From assembly GCA_000467715.1 (NCBI GenBank), contig AJFK01000182.1, positions 38,246 to 102,245 of the forward strand: a stretch of DNA of 64,000 nt, written 5' to 3'. The notes under the pieces were generated by a model that saw nothing but the letters and a program-made list of their open reading frames with translations, made no database searches and was not told the DNA's origin. A program made the translations under genes and the position numbers. The DNA is from Hysterium pulicare CBS 123377. Its lineage: Eukaryota > Ascomycota > Dothideomycetes > Hysteriales > Hysteriaceae. This document shows positions 22,037 through 34,887 of this stretch, one piece after another; the stretch's first letter is position 1, and each line of letters begins with the position of its first letter.

Positions 22037-23499
22037 TAAAAAGAGTGTTAACTTTCGCTCGTGATAGTGAACCGAACGTTCGTCGATGCGAGATCCAGAG
22101 ACTGTTCGGGATATGCCAAAGTGCTTGATGTGCTCTGGGTGTCGAATAAAAAGTCAAAAACCAAGCAGGCTTCTGGGCAGGTTTTATGCTTCGCTTTTCT
22201 TTGACTCATGGAGCTATACTTGCAGAGTCATGTGAGGCTCGGTGGCATTGTAGTTGCCGATTGGTTGAAGGTTCTTGGGAACCCTTTTTAATGCTCGATC
22301 TGGTGTGTTCCATGGTTGAGATGTGGAGTTTTTCGTAATGAGTCACGCGATAGTCTTAGTACTTAGACCGTAGGGCTTGAAGGGGGAAAGTGAGGTTTTC
22401 GAGGAGATGAGCGTTAAGCCCTTGAAGAAATGCTATTGCCTGGGATTCGACTTTTCGAGGCCTTGAAATGTACACACGTTACAACCAGCTGTAAGTACTT
22501 TGGCCCAGCGACTTCTTTCCTTGGATAACATAACGAAGCATCTATTCTCTTGGTCACTCGGCCTCTAAATACTATTCATCTATTGTTGGAGTCCAGCAAA
22601 AGCGCCGCACGAAATGAAAACAGATTCTATTAACCGCCTTTTCACTCTTTACATACAGCCTTCAGATTATATAGCCGATTGAAGAATCCATGATCAGGTC
22701 CCTTCTTTCTCCATGTCTTTAAATTATCTTCGAAATCTGCATTATTGAAGAGCTGGATAAATCGATGGAACGTTAAGTCACAGTGGTTCACCGGAGTACG
22801 TACTTGAGGCCTGCATTGCTATCAGTAGCAGCAATGGGCCCGCGTTCTCAGTGTTAAAGCTGAACGGACAGTCATCAGCGGAATGGTGCAAATTTCGTAC
22901 GCCCACTGCTTGGTGCGGAGCATTGATAAGGTGAGAAAGTCGTAACAGGGTGGAACATGATGCCAAGCCTGGATTGGGCTGGCTTATATCACAGATAACG
23001 GATTGTAACGGTTTTATGGGCTCACAGCCTACTTTGAGAAGGCATGGTATCTATTTAATTTATTTATTTCAGATCGAGTGAGCAGCGTAGGATTCTGCGA
23101 CGCTTCGTATCGGGGAGTAAGTTTAGTGAAGGTAACTAAGTAGGAGTAGGCCAGGGTTTTCAGAAGAATCGGTTGAGATGAGATGGCGCTAGCATCGGCA
23201 GGCTGGATGTGGGCGACTGGGGAATAGATTTCGCGCTGAAACCGAGCCGAGCTAGGTAGCAGGAGCCTTTACAGGTCTAAGTAGGTGGCGAGGATTCCTG
23301 TGTGCCGGAGCTATGGCATTAGCTGCTCCCCCGCTATCAAGACTTGTATTAGCGAAATGATTGAACTACACGCGTTTTTGGTGCGGAAAAAATGTACTGC
23401 GTGGGCATAAGGTCTACGACAGATACACGGTGGCGGTGCGGCATCTGGAACATATCGACTTTCAGAAAAAAAAAATTAAGCCTCAAAATCAAATCAACC
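22037..23499. other. Gene-free spacer (1.46 kb)
   Basis: Upstream region of the RING gene and downstream flank of the tRNA. I see no conserved frame, RNA gene or clear repeat. A poly-A run at about 23466-23475 lies just downstream of the tRNA; on the transcribed minus strand it reads T10, the RNA polymerase III terminator. Confidence 0.45.
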
Positions 23500-23588
23500 T
23501 GGTCCCATAGAGGATCGAACTCTAGACCTCCGCGTCTCTAGACAATAATCTATTAGCACGGCGCGCTAACCAACTGCGCTATGGGACC
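23500..23588 (-). tRNA. tRNA-Ile(AAT) with 15-nt intron
   Basis: On the minus strand: acceptor GGTCCCA pairs with TGGGACC followed by discriminator A; D-arm GCGC...GCGC with loop AGTTGGTTA; anticodon stem CCGTG/CGCGG; five-base variable loop AGGTC; T-arm TAGAG-TTCGATC-CTCTA. The anticodon loop is 22 nt: CTAATA, then 15 extra nt (GATTATTGTCTAGAG), then A, i.e. anticodon AAT with an intron after position 37. CCA is not encoded, as expected. An oligo-T terminator follows. Confidence 0.93.
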
Positions 23589-24038
23589 TTTGCTCGGTGA
23601 TTTGAGGGTGCACGAAATTTCCAACAAAATATATAGAACAGTTTACAAATGCGAGAAGATTGCCTCTGTAAACAATTCTTTTACCAAGCGATGCACTGTG
23701 GGCTTTTGGCAAATGACCTTGCAAGGTTAGGTCGAGTAGAAGTGCGCAATATTCGGCACCATCCAATAATGGAACCGCCGAGCCGCCCTTAATCGTCAGC
23801 CTTTTCCACATCTTATCAACTTATCATTGTTAGGTAGGCGGGAATATTTTCACAATCTACCAACCTTTAAGTCTTGGTGTGGACAGTGTAAGCGCGTGTA
23901 CAGTGTTGAGGTGAGAACTACCTATGTATAACCCTGTCTATTTATTGAGCAAGATGGATTGCATCCACTGACCAACATCAGTAACGGCAATCGCTTTTTG
24001 CCTAATTTGCCTATCGTTCGCCCGTAGAGGTTGTAGAT
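23589..24038. other. Gene-free spacer
   Basis: Between the tRNA and the GIY-YIG-like gene; no supported feature. Confidence 0.4.
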
Positions 24039-25511
24039 ATGTATGACTTAGCTGAACATGGATGGCCTCCCGGGCTAGAGTTACACCCTATTGCACCAAT
24101 GCCGCACAGGATATGGTGGTCACTGAACGATACAAGTTTGGAGACTGAAATTGTTTTATCTAAGAAGCAGCAACATGAGCCTCCTCAGCCGGACGGTGTC
24201 AACGGCGGCGATGGACCTACATATGGCAGTCGCGATGACGTCCAGTCATGGACGTTTAAGTCGGTCCACGCTAAACCGGCAGAGCAGCGCAAGTCAGCCA
24301 AACAAGTATACCTAGTAGATAAGTAGATGGAGGTCAGCCTGGAGCTTCAGGGTCTTTTAAGGCCTGAAGTATGGGAGGTTTTCCAGGAAAAAGACTATAG
24401 CCGTGCAAGGTGATCAAAGTATCTAGACTTTGGTAGTATACAACTAATGGTATCAATTAGATTGCTCGAGCTTGGTTCTGTTACTACACAGATCACCGGT
24501 AAAGGAATTTTTCTACATATCATTTGGCGAAAGCAAATCCAGACCACGCCTATTATTACGTTGGTCAAAGTATCGAATTGGACAAACGACTAAAGAACCC
24601 TTGTGATCCAGCCTACAGGAAGAAGTATCCATCGGTACATTACTTTGTCTGGGACCTTGGAGAGATTTATGAGGGATATGAGATGGAGGAGGCGTTTGTC
24701 TTGCTCTCCACGGCCACCGATAAATCCGTGGATCCCCTCCTTCTCAACCTCCTCGAAATGTGGTGTTGTCTGATACTCCAGACACTCACCGTAGAAGCTC
24801 TTTTGTCATTTCTTCCAGAAGGTAAGCTAGCGCCATGCGCTGGAATGCATCTCAACGTCGCATTACCACTTAACGAGTGCGGTCGCCAAGTCTCTGAAGA
24901 GGAGGCGGATCAAGTAATATTCAACGATGTGCATCACTCTGAAGATCCGCTCATTCAAAAGTTTGTCCAAGATTACCGGAACAAATTCCATCGGCTAAAG
25001 CACTCACCTAATCCAATACTTCGAGAATACTACCACAAAAAAAAATAAGAGGACGGTCAACCATGCTTCAAGTACAAAACGGACGAGATTAGTTCAAGAT
25101 GTTGCCGAGGGCAAAGAAAGAAAGGTTACTGTCAGCCCTGCTCGTCAGTGGGCTCAAGTCTTCAGTATATCTCACTGTGTATTCGGCATCTCCCCGAGGA
25201 TGATTCGACTAGCTGAGAATGCCACTATGATGGTGAAATGTAATATAGTGAAAACAGGCAGGCACCCAAAGGTATATGCAAGCGAGAGCTATGAAAGTGA
25301 TCCCCCTTCGCGCCTAGGTATCTATGTTGAGGGTGTGGATACTAGTAAGATGCCTTTCGCGATCTGGATCCATAGCGGTGGCGAACAACAAGTGAAGAAA
25401 ATGAACACTTTTGTGGAGTACCTAGAGTTGGTAGATCTGGAGACGATAAGCAAGCGATCAAGGAGTTGGATGCCTTTTCAGCATGGCATAGCCTATTATA
25501 CCGATGGTTAG
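24039..25511 (+). pseudogene. GIY-YIG-like nuclease family gene, frameshifted
   Basis: Three open stretches in a row. 24039-24326 begins MYDLAEHGWPPGLELHP. 24524-25048 has YYYVGQSIELDKRL and VHYFVW, resembling the YVGQS...R core of GIY-YIG domains, then LLNLLEMWC and GMHLNVALPLN, as in fungal proteins of this kind. At 25036-25045 a run of nine A residues precedes a TAA; in the next frame coding continues without interruption (KRTVNHASSTKRTRLVQD) to 25511. The A-tract is therefore the likely frameshift point, a slippage mutation or sequencing error. The 24327-24523 stretch may hide an intron or more damage. Role unknown; GIY-YIG domains cut DNA. The family call is tentative. Confidence 0.45.
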
Positions 25512-26164
25512 GGTCTTGTTTGCTTCGGAGTTAAACCGCTTTGTTACGGTAGTCACTCTTATTAAGGCGTTGACTATTTTGTAACGTACACTACTCCCTT
25601 AAACTAACAACAAATAACTTCTAGTAGTTGAATGTAATTATAAGTCAGACTTGCTGAGAATCAATTCCAATAAAGCAATCATTATAGAAGATTTTTTGAC
25701 TAATCACACAATCAAATCAATTTGGGAGCAGCTCTCATACAGATTGCCAATTCTCAATCAAGCAGTTCGTTTGTTTACTTATATAAGCCAGTTGAATAAT
25801 TCAATTCAAAGGGGTCCAAAAGACCAAATAATCAATTTAAGAAAGCTGAAATTGATTAGATTGATTGTTAGCAAGTCCGGATATGGTTTTAGTTTATTAA
25901 TCTTCATTTAACATACGTGTTTACTACTATTCGTGATTAATTTAGATCAACAAATAAAACAGTTCTCTAAGTATTCTGTCTCCAATTCAAAGGGGTAAAA
26001 ATAGTTACATAATAAAATCGGAGAGGCAGATGCATAAACTTAAAGGGGTATACGCACTGAAAACGGAGGTAAATTCATCAAGCGTCTTGATGAATTACTT
26101 AAACGCTGATCTCAACTAGCTTCGACCTTTTCAAGCATTCCTTACTAAGTGTCACTCCCAAGCC
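25512..26164. repeat. AT-rich island with short repeats and a perfect hairpin
   Basis: Much more AT-rich than its surroundings. The 13-mer AATTCAAAGGGGT occurs at 25803-25815 and 25984-25996, with a partial copy ending near 26049. An 11-bp perfect inverted repeat (AATTCATCAAG, loop CGT, CTTGATGAATT) spans 26072-26096. The 86-codon frame at 25651-25911 has no recognisable similarity and is probably chance. It may be a mobile-element relic or the 3' flank of the amidase gene. Confidence 0.5.
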
Positions 26165-28016
26165 TCACGCTGACTTTCCTCCAAGCGCATCGACCCAAAT
26201 CTCCGGCTTCCTCATCCCACCCTCCAGACCAGAATTCAACCACTTCTCTCCGTCGTATCCAAACTCAATAAGCGCATCCTCACTTCCCCATTCGCCATTC
26301 CCACTCAACCCAATGGGTATCTTCCCCTTTCCTTCCACCGGATCAGCATACCCGACCGGAAACGTAATACAAGGAACGCCCGTAAAGTTCGCCAACCACA
26401 CATACTCCATACTCCTAATACTCATGTTCCCATCAGTGACACCGTATTTCAAATCGTCTTTTCCGCCGGAAATATGCCAGCCTGGGTTCGGTGTCGTCGG
26501 AGTAACAATGATAAGCCCTGGGTACTTTTGGAAGAGGAAGGCGAGATGCTGCATTAGTACGTTGCGGAGTTTTTGAGCAAGCAGGAGGTCTATACATGGG
26601 GTTTTGGAGCCTACTGTTATAAGGACTTTGTTCGCGGGTGTGAGCTTGGAGACGTCGGGGATCGCGGATGCGGCTTCAGCGAGAATAGTCATTGCGTGGG
26701 CTGTTTGTCCCTCGTGGATCATAGGGATGGAAATTTCGACTACTTCATAGCCTAACTCTGATTTGAAAGAGTCGAGAGCTTTGGAGCATATTGCGTGGAC
26801 AGAGGGGTCGGCGCGATCGAACCAGTGTTTATAGATGCCTAGTATCTTCTTACGTGGCGCTTCCCCTGGTTTAAGGGGTGCAAAAAGGTTGGAAACTGGA
26901 TTTGAGGGGTCAGGCCTTGCGAGAATGCGATATGACAGCTCTAGATCGGCCATGTTGGCTGCTAGAGGACCGTGGACGACAGTAGTGTTTGCTGGACTGA
27001 TCGTGGGAACTACTGAGATGCGGCCATGAGACAGCTTGAGGCCGAAAACACCACAATAGGCGGAGGGTATGCGAATTGAGCCACCTCCGTCTGTGCCAAT
27101 GGCGAAAGGAACAATGCCTGCTCCAACAGCGTATCCAGCTCCCCCCGACGAGCCTCCTGTATAATAGTGCTCATTATGTGGGTTCAATGGCGTGCCGTGA
27201 TTGGGATTATTGTTAGTGGTGTCCATGCCATATTCATGCATATTAAGCTTGCCCAGACAAACACCACCCTCCTCTTCCAGCTTTGTGATACACCAACTTG
27301 TGGCCATAGCCTCCTTCGGGTATGCAATCTTAGACCCTTCACACCGTGAATATCCCTTCAAATCATATTCGTCCTTGACAGCGAAAGGTACTCCGTCCAA
27401 TGTACCCAATGGCATCCCGTCCTTGTATCTCTGCGTCGCTGCGTCCGCAGCTCGCCTCACAGCATCGACCTTGGTCTCAAGAAATGCAATCGAATGCTGA
27501 GTAGGTTTATTCACATCTCTGCGTATCAGGGGTAACAGCGCTTCGACGACATCGCTTGGTGTGAGTGTTCCGGACTTGAAGGCATCGTGGAAATCGACAA
27601 CGGAGTAGAAACGTCCAATGACGTCTTTTGGAGGAGTACGAATATTTGTAGCTTGGATTGGGCTTGTTGGATACTCTTCGCCTGGTATCCGAACTGGTAT
27701 CACAGTGGGATCATATCGGTTTTCGATATGCTCAAGCTCTTTCCGTCCGCGAAGAGATCCAAATCCGGCATTGCTCCAGAGGATATTTTGTACGAAGGAA
27801 AGAGAAGCGACTCTGGTCCAATTAGCTACATCATTCGGAGGGAATTCAGAACATTCACATCGAAGAAAGATAATATAGTGGTAGTCCTCGAATGACTGGG
27901 TTCTTCTCGGGCGGGGGAGACTTGTAGGGAACTTGGAGCGATTTGGGCGTCGGGTAGTTTATGAACCCAGCGACCGCATGCGAGCCAGCGTTTGTTTCTG
28001 GCATTCTTGCAACCAT
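26165..28016 (-). CDS. Amidase-signature family hydrolase
   Basis: Two exons: 28016-27859 and 27812-26165, with a 46-nt intron (GTGAAT...GCTAATT...CCAG); 601 residues. Exon 1 gives GFINYPTPKSLQVPYKSPPP and NPVIRGLPLYY, the N-terminus usual for a large fungal amidase family, and the join restores NILWSNAGFGSLR. Catalytic triad: Lys199 in GVPFAVKDE, Ser274/275 in YTGGSSGGAG and nucleophile Ser298 in GTDGGGSIRIPSAYCGVFGLK. All are present, so it should hydrolyse an amide or ester; substrate unknown. No signal peptide or membrane span. It lies alone between the AT-rich island and the BAP31-type gene. Using only the long exon would lose 89 residues. Confidence 0.9.
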
Positions 28017-28560
28017 AGGCTTATGTGGTTATTGGTAGGAGAGCTCATATATTGAGAGAAAGCAACATTTGTAGATTGAACGTTGTTGACAACACTCCTA
28101 CATTCGTACCTAGGTATTCATGTGAAGTTGTCAACTTCGCCTAAACTTGCTATAAATGATCCCTCAACAAAGCATCGAAATATCTCTTCACAGTGCGATT
28201 GATATCCGTACAGTCGCAACGGTTATCATTTAGTTACCATGGGGTTTTGCACAATATGCAAATGCAGAAGAACTCAATAAGTATACCATTGTTTTCGTCA
28301 GGGAAGTACAATGCCAAAATCACAAAGCATGGCCCGCTATCAAAACCCAAGCCACTTACCTCTACGTTTACCTCCGACTGTGAATACAAATGTATTGCTT
28401 AATTTGTCCATCACCAATCGCACCCTGCGGCAAGGGCTTATCTCACCAATAAACCACTTATCAATCGTAGACCCATGATGCCCCTTAAGTCAACTCTCAT
28501 AAAGCCTTAGTCAATAGAACACAGCCTTTCGAATAGTGTCGAATTGAGGTCGTCGTGCAT
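28017..28560. other. Spacer upstream of amidase / downstream of BAP31-type gene
   Basis: No supported coding sequence; contains the amidase promoter and the 3'UTR of the next gene. Confidence 0.4.
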
Positions 28561-29488
28561 TTACCGATCCTTTTTGGGTGTTCCGTTGGGCCCGGAGACC
28601 TGGTCACCCATACGGTTGTACTCCTTGGACATGTTCCCGACTTGCTTCTTGAGGTTCTCCATGTCGCGGTCCTTCGCAGCAAGCTCTTCTTTAAGACGAC
28701 CAACTTCGCCAGCACCGCCAATATCCTTCAGAGAAGAGCCCTTGCCCTTAGTAGCTGGGTCTCCCTTCATACGCTTAACCTCTTCTTCAAGGCGCAACAC
28801 GTCGAGAATCATGACGTAGGTTCGGTTCAGGATAAGGGATAAGAAGAGGGTAAAGCCGCAAAGGTACATATTGCGTTGGGAATAGAACTTGCGGGCCTGA
28901 ACTTCCATACGCTCTGATCCACCAAGAACGGCGGCCCTGTAACGAACTATTAGCCTTTGTTATCCAGCAGAGTGATCATGGAAACACATACCCGCCACGG
29001 CCTTCATTCCCCTTGGAATTAGCAAGCTCGACTTGAACGCGGTAGACCCGGTTCACGCTGTCGATGAACAAGATGAGGATGAAGATAAAGGTAATCTAAG
29101 AGGATTGTTAGTCCAAGCAAGAGTACGGAAGGACGTGGTTCAATCTACCTTCATGCCATATTGCAGCTTTGCTATTATCGGACTCTCGGATATGAAGGTG
29201 AACAGCTTACGGCGCCAGGTAAATGGCAGAGGCACAATAAGGGCCATGAAGATGACCATCTCCGACACCAGGAGGAGGAAGACCTAATGTAGAATATACA
29301 GTTAGCTATTGATTCGATCATGGCCTTCAATATTAGTCGTGTGCTACGGATGATGCTCCGCCGGCGATGACCTTGCCTGAGATGGATCTCAAAAACGAAC
29401 AAGAGCCGACGAATGGCACCCAGTGGCAGTCTCGGCAAGCAATTCTCCTGATGAATGATGGACTTACAAGGCTGTAGTAGAGCGTCAT
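28561..29488 (-). CDS. BAP31/Yet-type ER membrane chaperone-like protein
   Basis: Four exons: 29488-29468, 29283-29149, 29095-28992 and 28936-28561, 211 residues. The first exon codes only MTLYYSL. Three hydrophobic spans are visible: VFLLLVSEMVIFMALIV, ITFIFILILFIDSV and YLCGFTLFLSLILNRTY, followed by a cytosolic coiled coil (LKEELAAKDRDMENLKKQV), the layout of BAP31 and yeast Yet1/Yet3. These proteins sit in the ER and assist export or quality control of membrane proteins. It has no KKxx at the very end but a Lys-rich tail (GTPKKDR). The long first intron (184 nt) splits the 7-residue exon from the rest. It is divergent from DUS3, sharing about 400 bp of promoter. Confidence 0.9.
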
Positions 29489-29893
29489 GGTTGTAACGTG
29501 GCCTGAAGCTGAGGTACTCTTTGTTTACAAGTGGGGTTCAGAAGTTGGTTTGATGCCAGTCAAAAGGCTGTTAGGTTGTGGATAGAGTATCCGAAAGGCA
29601 ATCCCGTTAGTAGAGGAAGTGCAATAGTTATGGGCAGACGGAGGAGGTGATGGGAAAGTGAGGGTGAGCGTAGGTGAAGAAGAGGTTGGTAGTTGGTAGT
29701 TGCGGCCTTTTGGAAAACCCGATTTACGTCACTGCAGTGGAACGCTTGGACACACATCAACTTTAGCGAGGCTAGACTCGTTTGGACGGGCATCCTCTGA
29801 AGTCCACACTCCGCATTTGACTTCCACTGCCAGAAATCATCTCGAAACTGATCAATCGGTAGGATTGATCCTGCTACCATAGAGTCTGAGGCA
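29489..29893. promoter_or_regulatory. Divergent promoter of BAP31-type gene and DUS3
   Basis: 405 bp between two ATGs on opposite strands. No clear TATA box; both genes are housekeeping. Confidence 0.45.
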
Positions 29894-32204
29894 ATGGAAA
29901 CCACGGATCCGGCTCAACCGATCTTGCCTCAAGATTCGGCGACCACACAGGCAGAGAAAATTGAACGAAATGGTCCAGTGACTACGACAGATGGCGATGA
30001 TCTTGATCAATTGAGTCCAAAAAAGCGTGTCAAACTCAATGACAAGGAGAATGAGCCGATGATAGCACGTGAAAGGCTCAAAGGAGTTGCACCAGTTAAA
30101 GCAGAGTAAGCTACCCTTTTGCGAAAACTTCTGGAGATCGATTCACTAACCACCAAAAGGTATCTGCTTCAAGCTATTGGCAATAGAGCAAGTGATCTGA
30201 GAGGAGGCGTTGGAGGTGACGATGCAGCGGAAGCCTCAGGCGATAGGCATGCCTCCCGAGATGACCGTCGATCTGGCAAGGACAACAAGAAGAAGTTCAA
30301 AGGACAAAATACGAACCGAAACTTTGGCAACTCTAGAGATAAACTTCAACTTTGCAATTCACGCGCACTGAGCCCAGAGTTCTCCCCCAAAGATTGCTCC
30401 TTTGGGAACCAATGCAAGCTTGAGCACAATCTGCGTAAGTACCTCAAAGAAGGTAAACGAGAGGATCTGAAGACCTTTAATGGGATTTGCCCTGTCTGGG
30501 ACTCGAGAGGTGTCTGCAACTTGGGATGGAAGTGTCGCTTTGTCGGCTGCCATTCCGACGAACGTGAAACCGAAGATGGCAGGAAAGAGCTCATTCTCAC
30601 TGAAGACCCGGAACGGAAAGCGAAAGCAGAGCAGCTACCTAGTGCCGAAGATGAAGTTGGAGTCGTCAATGTCGTGAGCAAAGAAGAGAAGATCAATCTC
30701 TCAAGACGCAAAACGAAGACCCCAAAATCAGACGCATATCTGGAGTTTGTTCACAGCGAGATAGAGGCAGACAAGAAATCCAAGGATAAGTCTGATAACA
30801 ATCAAACCGAGGAAGGTGGCGAAACCTCGGCAGACGCTGTACAGGAGAACAGAGCACAATATGTTGAGCCTCCGTTTCTGACTTCAGAAAAGCGACGACT
30901 GTACTATGGACCAGAGACGCCGGTTTTGGCACCACTTACAACTCAAGGCAATCTACCCTTTCGACGACTGTGCGTCGAACTTGGTGCACAAGTCACATGG
31001 TCCGAGATGGCTATGGGTCTGCCATTAATCCAAGGAGAAAGAAGTGAATGGGCATTGATGAAGGCTCACGAGTCCGAGGTCCTACCGCCGAAGTTTGAGG
31101 GAAAGAATGAAGTTGTCAAAGGATACGACAACTCCAAGGATCTCAAATTCGGAGCTCAAATTGCGGCAAACAAACCATGGCTCGCTACGAAAACGGTTGA
31201 GGTGCTGACTATGCTATGTCCTCATCTTCGCGCCATTGATCTCAATTGCGGCTGTCCCATCGACCTTGTCTGTAAGGGAGGATCGGGCTCTGCCCTTCTT
31301 GACACCCATAGTAAGCTCGAGAATATCTTACGTGGCATGAATGCTGTTTCGAACGAGATTCCTATCACGGTTAAGATTCGGATGGGAACGAAAGACAGTC
31401 AGCCAACTGCGGAGAAGCTTGTCAAGCGACTGGTTCTTGGTGGGTATGAGGCACTCGAAGCAGGGAAGGGAACTTCTGGAGTCGCAGCCATCACACTCCA
31501 TGGCAGGAGCAAACAGCAGAGATATACCCGAAGTGCCAACTGGGAGTATATTTCTGACTGTGCTGCATTGATCAACAGGCTTAAGAGATCTCAATCCGAA
31601 AAGACTGATACTTCAAAGGAGGCAGACCCACGCGATGTGGCAAATGACGGGAAAGTCTACTTTGTCGGCAACGGAGACTGCTACTCGCATGTTGATTACT
31701 ACAATCATCTAGAAAATGCGAAGGTAGACTCGGTCATGATTGCACGTGGTGCTCTAATCAAACCCTGGATCTTCGAAGAGATTGAGAAGGGACAATACTT
31801 GGACAAGTCAGCTTCCGAACGCCTGAGCTATGTGGAGAAATTCGCGAAGTATGGTCTTCAAACTTGGGGATCAGATGAAATGGGAGTAGGAACGACACGA
31901 AAGTTCCTATTGGAGTGGTTGAGCTTCGCTCATCGCTACGTTCCACTTGGTCTCCTCGAGCATCTCCCACCACATATTCAGGACCGCCCGCCAGCCTTCA
32001 GAGGACGAGATGATCTTGAAACTCTTATGGCCAGCGACAACCACAAGGACTGGATCAAGCTAAGGTATGTCTGCATTGCCTTGTGTTCTTTGACTTCGAG
32101 GCTAACCAAAGACCAGCGAAATGTTCCTCGGGCCCGCGCATCCCAACTTCAGATTTGAACCGAAACACAAATCTAACAGCTACGAGATCGAGGCAGAAGG
32201 CTAA
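29894..32204 (+). CDS. DUS3: tRNA-dihydrouridine(47) synthase
   Basis: Three exons: 29894-30105, 30160-32064 and 32117-32204, 734 residues. A charged N-terminus precedes two CCCH zinc fingers (CNSR...[12 protein letters not shown] and [22 protein letters not shown]), characteristic of Dus3 among dihydrouridine synthases. The TIM barrel starts at [26 protein letters not shown] carries the catalytic Cys, VKIRMGT and [12 protein letters not shown] are substrate/FMN-site motifs, and FVGNGD is a phosphate-binding turn. The last exon restores the family C-terminus [20 protein letters not shown], supporting the final intron. It reduces U47 in the variable loop of cytoplasmic tRNAs with FMN and NADPH, in cytosol or nucleus. 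Confidence 0.95.
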
Positions 32205-34887
32205 GGGGTCTGATGGTTCAGAGCAAATGCGGCTGTATGTGAAGTTAGCTGGAATACGGGTGGCATTCTATTTCGAACGTGTTGTACGCGTCGAACGGTC
32301 TTCTTAATGCCGTGTCTCACATTCCCAAGTGCCGTTAGCAGAGCTTGCGTCAAATCTTAGTAACATTCTCTTCAACGTGGAGATGTATACACCAATAAAT
32401 GGAACCAGTTATGGTCAGAAACTCGATTTGTTGATCCGATGAGCCCGTGAAAGTGGAGCTGTACTCCACTTGTCCCGTGAACTATAGGTATTGGGGCTCC
32501 CAATACTAATGGGAGGTACCTTTGTGGATCATTCCTTTTCTTAGTTGTGGACCGACCAGATGGGGCATGAGCAAATTCACGATATATATTCGGAGTTTCG
32601 CTGAAGTACTACATGCTATGATTCGTTCCACTTTTATCTTGATCGCATGCGCCTCATCGCCACGTGGAACCGTTTCCAGCTGAGAAACCATGATTCATGG
32701 AAATTCAGGGGAGGCTCTTGGACGGTGACTAAGCCGGCATACTGAACTTCCATGGAACCCTGAGACTAACAGCCGCTCTCGAAGCTCTCGAACTGCTCTA
32801 AGGCTATAACGAGTCGACTTGAATGCCTCGCTTGGTCTACGGAACCATCCTGCAAAGATTCCACAACGCCTTTCTGATGAAGCAAGGAGATCCAAGCCAT
32901 GGGATTGGTACGGATGAGACCTTCTCGCGTGGTCGTTTACTGGCCTTCCTACCCGCTGCCCAGGTTGGTGTTCGCCGATTAACTGACGGAATCACAAGCA
33001 CCGAACGAGGATCTGCAGCGAATTCGGCCGCTATTGATAGTAGTGCCATGATTTCATGATTCAACGTCAGAGCTCATCTCAAGAAACTTTTGGTCTTTCA
33101 TCCTAATCCTCAAAACTCATTGCCAGTACTCCAGACATCTCGCAGCTTAGTTCAAATATGAATAGAGTTCCAGGAGTGCACACTGTGCAGCGTTGCTAAC
33201 GCCACCAAAACCATCAGATGGATTCTAGCCTACATCGGATGCTTATACCGAAGCAGTCTAGATCGGCGCCGGACTCATCTTGGCTGATCGCGTCGAATTG
33301 TCTTAGTGGCCGCATCTTACCATAATCTCAAGGTGAAGGATGACGATGGTGTTGCGGTGAAGATGGTCTAGGTAATTAGATGAAACAAAACTACATCGCA
33401 AGAGGCAGCTGTCGAGGCTGGCTGAAAAGTACTGTACATACCGTGTCCCAAGTATAGAACATTTTCATCCAATATAGGCTATATGATCCCTTGTATAACT
33501 ATTGGGTTGAAGGAGCTAAGGATCCGCAAAGTATGCCGTCAACCCTCCTTACGGAGTTTGTTTGCTGCCTACATAATGGATGATAGCTGCTTCGGGAGAT
33601 GTTGATGGATTTACCGCCCACTGCGGTATGCAGGGTCCAAACGGTTGCTTACAGTGACCCAATTGCTTTCTGCAGTTCGTAGGATTCTGGCAATGTGGTT
33701 GGTTACGTGCTTTTTAAAGGATTAGCCGCGGCTATGGCAGGTTATGCGTACCCTAGGTATTAGTTGCAGAGCACCAACTATACATCAACACGACCGACAA
33801 ATGCTTCTCATGGCTGTAATCAAGTGAGTACGTACACGAAATCGAGGTGTGAGATTTTGAACATTGTAATATAATTTGGCAAGTAGGAATAACCACTTCA
33901 TGCAGTCAGCTGTTGTAGCACCACGAGGCTGCAGCGTCACAGCAGGCACTCCATACAGCAGCAGCTTGTGACAGCTGAGAGTGGACGAAACTGGTGTTCG
34001 CACTTCGGAATTGCGGAGCGGGTTATTTATATTGGTTGGATGATATACCCTCAACACATGATAATACGTCCTAGTTTCACCCACGGCCAAGTATCCAGGT
34101 GTGTTCTCACGATGCAGCGCAGGCTAATAGACACATGTAAGTGCACTACCCAACACGGTAAGCCGGGTCGTGTAATTGATGCTCAATGCAGGCAAACAGC
34201 CGAGACAAGCCAATCGGCGAACCCGGGAAACCGAGATAAATGTGGCAATCTACCGACTCGCGGGCTGGCGTAACCATTGTAAGAAGAAAGCATGTCTGCC
34301 AAAAGGAAGCATTGGATTGCTGCATGGAAGGAACTGTGCTTGGGGCAAACATGTGCATGGATGGCGATGGTGTTGGGACAGGATGCACCTAAGCATGAAG
34401 CTGGTATATCCCCGGCCTGAATCAAAAAAGCAAAAGGAATTATCCCAATCCTACACTAGCGTGGAGTGGGTCTTATGCAACCGCTTGCTGGGAGGTTTGG
34501 AAGCATCGTGAGGTTAAGATGGACAGGAGCTGTAGTGTCTCCATACCAAAAAGGAGAAGCACCCACGGGAGGACTGGGGGCATTTACGTACGCCGCCGTG
34601 ACAGGCAGAGCATTTCCACAAGAGAGGATAAATGCCACAAACGCCACGTGGAAAAGGGATCAGAATAGTGGAGCTGGCTTCTAGAAGACCAAGGGAGAGG
34701 AGCATTCATGCCTCCAGCCGACTGGAAAGCCTAACTGCCTCGAGCCACAGTCGCGCAAGGAGTTGTTATCCTTGGTCGAGGCCCGTTTTGACACGACGTC
34801 CCATGCGCTTGGCCGTCTGAATCCCTCCTGCTCGTGCGCGGCTGGGTCGGGGGAGTACATAGAGATCGAAGTTGGTAGACGCTTCCA
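32205..34887. other. Long gene-free region upstream of the Sfp1-type gene
   Basis: About 2.7 kb with no frame I can support on either strand. Probably promoter and long 5' leader of the regulator downstream. Normal base composition, so no sign of a RIP-mutated repeat. Confidence 0.4.
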
